Assembly: GCA_012960055.1 (NCBI GenBank)
Contig: DUCA01000057.1
Coordinates: forward strand, 1-6,214
Length of the DNA stretch: 6,214 nt
From: Cycloclasticus sp.
Lineage (GTDB): Bacteria > Pseudomonadota > Gammaproteobacteria > Methylococcales > Cycloclasticaceae
Direction of reading: 5' to 3'
Under the pieces are notes generated by a model. It searched no databases. It had not been told where the DNA came from and saw only the letters and a list, made by a program, of their open reading frames with translations. The translations under genes were made by a program, and so were the position numbers. This document shows positions 1-4,404 of the stretch, piece after piece (position 1 is the first letter of the stretch; the number at the start of each line of letters is the position of its first letter).

Positions 1-67
1 ACTGCCGATGAATAACGGGGGACTTACTGTGCCCAATAGGAAACCCAAAAACTGCGTATTGATCCAT
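1..67 (-). CDS. aroE: Shikimate dehydrogenase, N-terminal fragment (runs off the left edge)
   Basis: Reading the complement from position 67 gives ATG and 22 codons that begin MDQYAVFGFPIGHSKSP and run off the window. This matches the start of AroE, the NADPH-dependent enzyme that reduces 3-dehydroshikimate to shikimate in the cytoplasmic aromatic amino acid pathway. The VFGxPIxHSKSP signature at residues 6-17 contains the two serines of the SKSP loop that bind the shikimate carboxylate in the family. The ATG lies 3 bases after the hemB stop and in the same frame, with an AAGAG ribosome-binding sequence inside the last hemB codons, so the two genes are almost certainly co-transcribed. Only the substrate-binding start is visible; the NADP domain and catalytic Lys/Asp lie outside. 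The piece is short, but the motif is distinctive. Confidence 0.88.
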   Translation of the reverse strand, partial: MDQYAVFGFPIGHSKSPVIHRQ

Positions 68-70
68 TAA

Positions 71-1084
71 TTAACTCTTTTCTTTTAACCAACGGGCAAC
101 GTCTTTAGCAAAATAGGTCAGTACGCCATCGGCTCCCGCCCGTTTGAACGCCAGCAATGACTCCAAAACGGTTGCCTTTTCATCTAACCAACCATTTTGC
201 GCAGCGGCTTTCAACATCGCGTACTCACCACTCACTTGGTAAGCGAACACGGGGATATTAAATTCATCACTAACCCGCCGAACAATATCCAAATAAGGCA
301 TGCCTGGCTTGACCATCACCATATCAGCGCCCTCTTCAATGTCTAAACCCACTTCCACGAGAGCCTCGTCAGTATTCGCACAATCCATTTGATAGCTGTA
401 TTTATTCCCCGGGCCTAATTGCGCTGCCGAGCCCACAGCATCTCGGAACGGCCCATAGAAACTCGACGCATACTTAGCTGAATAGGCTAATATTTTAGTC
501 TTGGTATAACCGGCAACTTCGAGCGCCTCACGTATCGCAGCCACACGCCCATCCATCATGTCGGACGGCGCAACAATGTCGGCACCTGCTTCAGCATGCG
601 AGATGGCCTGCTTTACCAGCACCTCAACTGTTTCATCATTTAACACATAACCCCTTTCGTCGATTAAGCCGTCTTGCCCATGCGTCGTAAACGGGTCTAA
701 GGCAACGTCGGTAATCACGCCCAGTCCAGGCAGTGCTTGTTTTAAAGCTCGAACAGCCCGTTGCGCCAAACCTTCGGGGTTCCATGCTTCACCGGCTGTT
801 TCTGTTTTAGACTCCGCGGATGTCACTGGGAAAAGCGCTAGCGCTGGCACACCTAAATCAAAAATTTCTTTTGCCTCTTGCAATAACAAATCAACACTTA
901 GCCGTTCAACGCCTGGCATCGAATCGATAATTTGACGTTGATTGTCACCTTCAATAACGAAAACCGGGTAAATTAAATCGTCGGCTGTCAGCGTCGTTTC
1001 TCGCATTAAGCGACGACTAAAGCTATCCGCGCGCATGCGACGCTGCCTCGTGTGAAGAATTGCAGTTGATTTATCGACCTTCAT
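71..1084 (-). CDS. hemB: Delta-aminolevulinic acid dehydratase (porphobilinogen synthase), magnesium-type
   Basis: Condenses two 5-aminolevulinate molecules to porphobilinogen, the second common step of tetrapyrrole synthesis, in the cytoplasm. Using the start at 1084 the protein has 337 residues, the length typical of the Pseudomonas-type enzyme. Visible motifs: DVALDPFTTHGQDG at about 126-139, where zinc enzymes carry a cysteine cluster but this one has Asp/Ala/Thr, marking the zinc-free magnesium-stimulated class; SDMMDGR at 174-180; the YSAKYASSFYGPFRD segment with active-site Lys204; and MVMVKPGMPYLD with Schiff-base Lys259. The open frame also allows ATG at 1096, four codons upstream, but only the ATG at 1084 has a Shine-Dalgarno-like GGTAGG before it, and a candidate promoter would start transcription near 1095. 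It is followed at once by aroE. The gene is intact and the family call is certain; the start is moderately certain. Confidence 0.97.
   Translation of the reverse strand: MKVDKSTAILHTRQRRMRADSFSRRLMRETTLTADDLIYPVFVIEGDNQRQIIDSMPGVERLSVDLLLQEAKEIFDLGVPALALFPVTSAESKTETAGEAWNPEGLAQRAVRALKQALPGLGVITDVALDPFTTHGQDGLIDERGYVLNDETVEVLVKQAISHAEAGADIVAPSDMMDGRVAAIREALEVAGYTKTKILAYSAKYASSFYGPFRDAVGSAAQLGPGNKYSYQMDCANTDEALVEVGLDIEEGADMVMVKPGMPYLDIVRRVSDEFNIPVFAYQVSGEYAMLKAAAQNGWLDEKATVLESLLAFKRAGADGVLTYFAKDVARWLKEKS
75..79 (-). promoter_or_regulatory. Ribosome-binding site of aroE inside the hemB 3' end
   Basis: On the complement the sequence reads AAGAG, then 7 bases, then the aroE ATG at 67. It lies within the final hemB codons, so aroE translation is probably coupled to hemB translation. 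Confidence 0.6.
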
Positions 1085-1088
1085 TTTA

Positions 1089-1094
1089 CCTACC
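1089..1094 (-). promoter_or_regulatory. Ribosome-binding site that favours the downstream hemB start
   Basis: The complement reads GGTAGG followed by TAAA and the ATG at 1084. The spacing of 4 bases is short but usable. The alternative ATG at 1096 is preceded by AGCTTGAA, with no purine-rich Shine-Dalgarno sequence. Confidence 0.5.
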
Positions 1095-1101
1095 ATTTCA
1101 A

Positions 1102-1130
1102 GCTATAATTACCCGCTAACATTTTAACAA
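1102..1130 (-). promoter_or_regulatory. Candidate sigma-70 promoter for hemB-aroE
   Basis: On the complement, TTGTTA (1130-1125) and TATAGC (1107-1102) are separated by 17 bases, each a 4/6-type match to the -35 and -10 consensus. A run of nine T on this strand (positions 1137-1129) overlaps and extends upstream of the -35 hexamer and could act as an A/T-rich UP-like element. Transcription would begin around 1095, giving a leader of about ten bases before the ATG at 1084. Seen only by eye, so it is tentative. Confidence 0.35.
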
Positions 1131-1160
1131 AAAAAAAGTTGCAAAACGACTGTAGAAATA

Positions 1161-1189
1161 TTGATTTCAACGACTATACTCTCTATTAG
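1161..1189 (+). promoter_or_regulatory. Weak candidate promoter for the decayed DUF302-like gene
   Basis: TTGATT at 1161-1166 and TATTAG at 1184-1189 have 17-base spacing and would start transcription near 1196, directly on the inverted repeat at 1194-1215. An alternative -10, TATACT at 1175-1180, has no convincing -35. Tentative. Confidence 0.25.
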
Positions 1190-1193
1190 GGTC

Positions 1194-1215
1194 TATTACA
1201 TACCGCCATGTAATA
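1194..1215. repeat. Perfect 8-bp inverted repeat (operator or leader hairpin)
   Basis: TATTACAT at 1194-1201 and its exact reverse complement ATGTAATA at 1208-1215 are separated by ACCGCC. The element ends 7 bases before the ATG at 1223. It has the size and dyad symmetry of a dimeric repressor site and overlaps the start point predicted from the weak promoter at 1161-1189; in RNA it could also fold into an A/U-rich hairpin. No U tract follows, so it is not a terminator. Arms and spacing are read directly; function is inferred. Confidence 0.5.
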
Positions 1216-1222
1216 ACCGTCT

Positions 1223-1601
1223 ATGAAACATTTATTAAGCATTTTAATTCTTAGTTTTCTATCAACATTAACGCTTGCTGCTAACGGCAGGGATTATGAA
1301 AGAAGCTGTGGTATGGGCATTGATGAAGCATTTAACTCTGCTTACCAAACGTTGAAACAACGTAATTTTTGAAGCAAATATTGCTAAAAGCATTTCCCGT
1401 TTTAAAGAAAAACGGGCAGAAAAGACAATAAAAATAACTTAGGTGGTATTCGTAGCATAGTTTTTTTTCAATGGTTGGTACGCCAATAAAGTGAGCAACG
1501 CGGACCCATCCATGCTGGCCTTATGCCCTTTACGTTCAACCGTCATCGAACGTTCAGGTAAGGCGGTAATAGAATAAGCCTATACACGGCCTACCAAATG
1601 A
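1223..1601 (+). pseudogene. Decayed gene for a small secreted DUF302-like protein
   Basis: ATG at 1223 opens a 49-codon frame with a clear signal peptide (MKHLLSILILSFLSTLTLA, cleavage likely after TLA) that ends at TGA 1370-1372. Skipping one T in the run at 1366-1370 continues as RNFEANIAKSISRFKEKRAEK. Adding one A in the run at 1420-1423 leads into DNKNNLGGIRSIVFF. Skipping one T in the T8 run at 1461-1468 leads into NGWYANKVSNADPSMLALCP, then LRSTVIERSGKAVIE, an in-frame TAA at 1575-1577, and AYTRPTK before TGA at 1599-1601. The repaired product would have about 125 residues. The late pattern (hydrophobic strand, ADP..LALCPLR..V.E..GK..I) resembles DUF302-domain periplasmic proteins, whose function is unknown. 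Three of the four lesions are homopolymer indels, so sequencing error remains possible, but the extra stop codon argues for real decay. No Shine-Dalgarno sequence precedes the ATG. Family assignment is from remembered patterns only. Confidence 0.6.
1396..1416. repeat. 8-bp inverted repeat inside the decayed gene
   Basis: CCCGTTTT at 1396-1403 and AAAACGGG at 1409-1416 flank a 5-base loop, AAAGA. The stem is perfect, but neither strand has a run of T directly after it, so it is not a standard intrinsic terminator. It may be chance or a weak attenuating hairpin. Confidence 0.35.
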
Positions 1602-1621
1602 GCCACGACAAGAGTAACAAC

Positions 1622-1624
1622 GGA
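1622..1624 (+). promoter_or_regulatory. Probable ribosome-binding core for the mlaC-like gene
   Basis: GGA lies 9 bases before the ATG at 1634. The outer in-frame ATG at 1598 has only pyrimidine-rich sequence (GGCCTACCAA) before it. This tips the start choice towards 1634, weakly. Confidence 0.35.
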
Positions 1625-1633
1625 CAGTATATT

Positions 1634-2374
1634 ATGATTAAAATCAAAGCTTTTTTACAAGCAAGCAGCGCACGTATCAGTGCAGCGAGAAAAGGCCATC
1701 GCCCGCTTCGCATTAACTTATTCGCAGGGCTGATTGCGTTTCTATCGTGCGCAGCCTTTTCTGCGACAGCTGCAAACGAACTTAATGCACCTCAACGAGT
1801 CATTCAAGAAACGTCTGATTTGCTGTATGACATCATCCAAAAAGATAACGAACGGCTAAACAATCGCCAATATATTTTTCAATTAGTGAGCGAGGTCATT
1901 GAACCACGCGTCGATTTAGACAAGATATCTCGACTGGTGATTGGAAAGTACTGGCGCAAAGCATCTCAAGGTCAAAAAGACCAATTCCAACAAGAATTCA
2001 AAGGGCTATTTGTCAACACCTACGCCACGGCATTCACAGAATTTGACGAATGGACGGTGCACTTCATGCCAATGTCTCTCGACCCAACAAAAAAACGCGT
2101 GATTGTTAAAACTGAAATCATTCAAGCTTCAAGCCCACCTATCGCCGTTAACTACCGTATGGCGGTTAATAAAGCTGGCGAATGGAAAGCCTACGATGTG
2201 ATTATCGAAGGCATCAGCATGGTGACGAATTACAGAGCCAGTTTTGCTAGAAGCATTAAACGAAGCGGCGGATTAAAGGATGTGATCAATCAGCTGGCAG
2301 AAAAGAATAAGCGTTCAGAAGCTTCTAGCCAGTTAGCACCCCAAGAAACAAAAATAAGTCGCAACCCTTCTTAG
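1634..2374 (+). CDS. MlaC/Ttg2D-family periplasmic phospholipid-binding protein
   Basis: MlaC proteins shuttle phospholipids across the periplasm between the outer-membrane MlaA complex and the inner-membrane MlaFEDB ABC transporter to maintain outer-membrane lipid asymmetry. The 246-residue product from 1634 has a basic N-region of about 28 residues, a hydrophobic core LFAGLIAFLSCAAFSATAA and a likely Ala-Thr-Ala cleavage site near residue 46. The mature part shows the family pattern: LDKISRLVIGKYWRKAS near 96-112, an alpha/beta core, and the hallmark WKAYDVIIEGISMVTNYR at about 184-201 followed by SGGLKDVINQL. A polar tail of about 20 residues extends past the usual end. Another in-frame ATG at 1598 would add 12 residues; it overlaps the TGA of the decayed upstream gene as ATGA, so it may be the ancestral coupled start. 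No mlaA, B, D, E or F is seen in the window, so it is an orphan here. Its last codon overlaps the hemF stop. Confidence 0.9.
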   Translation: MIKIKAFLQASSARISAARKGHRPLRINLFAGLIAFLSCAAFSATAANELNAPQRVIQETSDLLYDIIQKDNERLNNRQYIFQLVSEVIEPRVDLDKISRLVIGKYWRKASQGQKDQFQQEFKGLFVNTYATAFTEFDEWTVHFMPMSLDPTKKRVIVKTEIIQASSPPIAVNYRMAVNKAGEWKAYDVIIEGISMVTNYRASFARSIKRSGGLKDVINQLAEKNKRSEASSQLAPQETKISRNPS

Positions 2375-3291
2375 CTCTCAGCCAACCAATCTTTAGGCTT
2401 TAAAAACACGTCGTAGAGCTCACTTTCGGGTGAGCCACGCTCGGGACTCCAGTTATAGCGCCAACTTACCTGTGGCGGCAACGACATGAGAATAGACTCG
2501 GTACGACCACCTGTTTGCAAACCAAACAATGTGCCTCGGTCGTAAACTAAATTGAACTCAACATATCGGCCCCGTCGATAAAGCTGAAAGTCTTTTTCTC
2601 TTTGAGTAAACGGCATGTCCTTACGGCGCATAACAATGGGTTCATAAGCCTTGATAAAGTGATGTCCCACACTTTGCATCAACTCAAAGCTGCGCTCAAA
2701 ACCACCCGCGTTTAAATCATCAAAGAACAGGCCGCCAATACCGCGTGGCTCATTGCGGTGTTTTAAAAAAAAGTAATCATCACACCATTTCTTATATTCC
2801 GCGTATACGTTCTCACCAAAGGGTTCGCAAGCCTCCTGCGCTTGTTGATGCCAATGCACAGCATCCTCTTTAAAACCATAATAGGGCGTTAAATCAAAGC
2901 CTCCACCAAACCACCAAATGGGCTCTTCACCTTCTTTTTCCGCTATAAAAAAACGAACATTCGCATGCGACGTAGGTACGTAAGGATTGCGAGGGTGCAT
3001 GACCAACGACACGCCGAGCGCTTCAAAGTTGCGCCCCGCCAATTCAGGACGATGCTGAGTGGCTGAAGCCGGTAAAGAATCGCCACGAACATGCGAGAAG
3101 TTAACGCCTGCTTGCTCAAACACATCGCCGCCTTCCAATACACGTGTCCGACCACCGCCACTGTTCCCACCTCTATCCCACAAATCTTCTTTAAAAACAC
3201 CGTTACCTTCTAGCGCTTCCAGTGACGAACAAATACCGTCTTGTAAGCTTAATAAATACTCTTTTACTCGTTGTATATTGGGTGCTGACAT
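2371..3291 (-). CDS. hemF: Oxygen-dependent coproporphyrinogen III oxidase
   Basis: Uses O2 to decarboxylate two propionate side chains of coproporphyrinogen III to vinyl groups, giving protoporphyrinogen IX in aerobic haem synthesis; acts as a cytoplasmic homodimer. The 306-residue protein is complete and close to the usual bacterial length. Motifs: VSLVMHPRNPYVPTSHANVR (94-113) with the conserved histidines; WWFGGGFDLTPYY (126-138); DDYFFLKHR (171-179) and RGIGGLFFDD (183-192); and the C-terminal signature GRYVEFNLVYDRGT, FGLQTGGRTESILMSLPP (241-273). The start is a typical family start (MSAPNIQRVKEYLLSLQD), although no Shine-Dalgarno is visible. It lies 10 bases after the tsaC stop, so translational coupling is likely. 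Its TAA at 2373-2371 overlaps the TAG of the convergent mlaC-like gene. No alternative identity is plausible. Confidence 0.97.
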   Translation of the reverse strand: MSAPNIQRVKEYLLSLQDGICSSLEALEGNGVFKEDLWDRGGNSGGGRTRVLEGGDVFEQAGVNFSHVRGDSLPASATQHRPELAGRNFEALGVSLVMHPRNPYVPTSHANVRFFIAEKEGEEPIWWFGGGFDLTPYYGFKEDAVHWHQQAQEACEPFGENVYAEYKKWCDDYFFLKHRNEPRGIGGLFFDDLNAGGFERSFELMQSVGHHFIKAYEPIVMRRKDMPFTQREKDFQLYRRGRYVEFNLVYDRGTLFGLQTGGRTESILMSLPPQVSWRYNWSPERGSPESELYDVFLKPKDWLAES

Positions 3292-3301
3292 AGACGGTGA
3301 T

Positions 3302-3856
3302 TTAACGTATTTGTTTATTTAAAAGGGGATCAATAATTCTACTCGGCTTAGTGGACACGCCTACTCGACCACCAAGGGTATGAACGCCTAAGGCACGAAA
3401 TTTTAACCGTGTTTGATACGCTGTTTTACACGGCTCGCAACCACTAACATTGGCACTTGTTGATACCAACGCCATGCCCGCAAGTTCACACAGTTCTTTC
3501 GCTAAAGGGTGCTGTACAAGTCGAACTGCCAACGTTTCACGGCCGCCTGTTAACCACCGTGGTACAGATTCTTGTACCGGCAAGAGCCACGTCGTCGGTT
3601 CCTGATTTACATCATTTATTTTTAACATAACCGTTTCAGGTAACGGCTTTAGGTAAGGCGACAACTGAGAAAAGTCAGAAGCTATCAAAATAAGGCCTTT
3701 ATGCTGGTCCCGTTTCTTTAACTTCAATAAACTAAAGACAGCATCAGAACTCAGTGGGTCGCAACCCAAGCCAAATACTGCCTCCGTTGGATAGGAAACC
3801 ACTTTACCTCGACGTACAGACTCTACAAAGCGCCTTTTCTGCCAAGCGGATGGCAC
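3302..3856 (-). CDS. tsaC: Threonylcarbamoyl-AMP synthase (YrdC domain)
   Basis: Makes L-threonylcarbamoyladenylate from threonine, bicarbonate and ATP, the first step of the t6A37 modification of ANN-decoding tRNAs; TsaB/D/E complete it elsewhere in the genome. The 184-residue protein is the single-domain short form, lacking the C-terminal extension of Sua5. Motifs: SYPTEAVFGLGCDP (21-34), KKRDQHKGLILIAS (47-60), the AVRLVQHPLAKELCELAG stretch (110-127), the STSANVSG nucleotide loop (132-139) and PSRIID (171-176). The start codon is GTG at 3856, supported by AAGGCGAG 9 bases upstream; no other start lies between it and the purE stop. It sits 17 bases after purE and 10 bases before hemF, in the same direction. 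The purE-tsaC-hemF order is a known gammaproteobacterial arrangement. Confidence 0.95.
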   Translation of the reverse strand: MPSAWQKRRFVESVRRGKVVSYPTEAVFGLGCDPLSSDAVFSLLKLKKRDQHKGLILIASDFSQLSPYLKPLPETVMLKINDVNQEPTTWLLPVQESVPRWLTGGRETLAVRLVQHPLAKELCELAGMALVSTSANVSGCEPCKTAYQTRLKFRALGVHTLGGRVGVSTKPSRIIDPLLNKQIR

Positions 3857-3865
3857 GGAAGTAAA

Positions 3866-3873
3866 CTCGCCTT
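3866..3873 (-). promoter_or_regulatory. Ribosome-binding site supporting the GTG start of tsaC
   Basis: The complement reads AAGGCGAG directly after the purE stop codon and 9 bases before the GTG at 3856. It fills the gap between the two genes and supports the non-ATG start. Confidence 0.55.
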
Positions 3874-4389
3874 TTAGGCTTGTTTGAGTTTTTCTTGTAA
3901 CTCTTGGTTTTTCCTAATGACTGCTTCGCCCGCTTCTTTTCTTTCAGCCAGCACGCGTTGCGCAAGGCTTTCGTCCGACAACGCTAAAATTTGCGCCGCC
4001 AAATAAGCCGCGTTTTTTGCGCCGGGTTTGCCAATCGCCACACTCGCCACCGGAATGCCACCTGGCATTTGAACGGTTGATAATAAAGCGTCTTTGCCTT
4101 GTAACGAACCGGCATCTAACGGCACACCTATCACTGGTTTCACGGTGTTCGCCGCTACTGCGCCCGCTAAATGGGCCGCTAAACCGGCGGCTGCAATAAA
4201 CACCCCGCAACCGCGCTGATCAGCATTGGTGACATATTCATGTGTTTCCGCCGGCGTTCTATGCGCTGACGTTATTCTTACTTCGTAAGGAATATCTAGC
4301 TTTTTAAGTACAGCCAAGGTAAATTCCATCACAGGATAGTCAGAATCTGAGCCCATTAAAACGGCGACGAATGTTGTTTTATTTTGCAT
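3874..4389 (-). CDS. purE: N5-carboxyaminoimidazole ribonucleotide mutase (PurE, class I)
   Basis: Converts N5-CAIR to CAIR in de novo purine synthesis, working after the ATP-dependent PurK. The 171-residue protein has the full family length. Motifs: GSDSD at 13-17 (phosphate/carboxylate binding), SAHRTP at 41-46 with the catalytic histidine at 43, AAAGLAAHLAG at 66-76 and DALLSTVQMPGGIPVA at 100-115. This is the pattern of bacterial class I PurE rather than the CO2-using animal-type class II. The ATG at 4389 is 15 bases after the topA stop, with only a weak A/G-rich stretch (AAAGAAAA) upstream. purK, often the next gene in related bacteria, is not here; tsaC follows instead. The protein ends in a charged helical tail (KNQELQEKLKQA). 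Confidence 0.96.
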   Translation of the reverse strand: MQNKTTFVAVLMGSDSDYPVMEFTLAVLKKLDIPYEVRITSAHRTPAETHEYVTNADQRGCGVFIAAAGLAAHLAGAVAANTVKPVIGVPLDAGSLQGKDALLSTVQMPGGIPVASVAIGKPGAKNAAYLAAQILALSDESLAQRVLAERKEAGEAVIRKNQELQEKLKQA

Positions 4390-4404
4390 AATATTTTTCT
4401 TTGT

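Noticed and set aside
1104..1109. Perfect TATAAT on the plus strand
   Set aside because: No acceptable -35 hexamer at 16-18 bases (best is TTCATT at 1080-1085), and it falls inside the hemB promoter/leader on the other strand.
1161..1170. TTGATTTCAA as an FNR-type site
   Set aside because: The half-sites are separated by only two bases, instead of the spacing in TTGAT-N4-ATCAA.
1208..1216. ATG TAA TAA minimal start-stop upstream of the decayed gene
   Set aside because: It is the right arm of the inverted repeat and has no ribosome-binding site, so a regulatory upstream start-stop is not supported.
1461..1468. T8 tract as an intrinsic terminator
   Set aside because: No stable GC-rich stem directly precedes it; it is better explained as the site of a frameshift in the decayed gene.
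1443..1577. Open frame on the complement, reading ITALPERSMTVERKG and onward
   Set aside because: It has no good ribosome-binding site, no recognisable family and no upstream continuation. The plus-strand reading of the same bases gives a better DUF302-like pattern joined to a signal peptide.
3059..3322. 87-codon plus-strand frame over the 5' half of hemF
   Set aside because: It is a shadow antisense to conserved hemF codons, with low-complexity Pro/Ser content and no family resemblance.
3944..4210. 88-codon minus-strand frame within purE and a 60-codon plus-strand frame opposite it
   Set aside because: Both overlap the strongly conserved purE frame and read as Arg/Ser-rich shadows without motifs.
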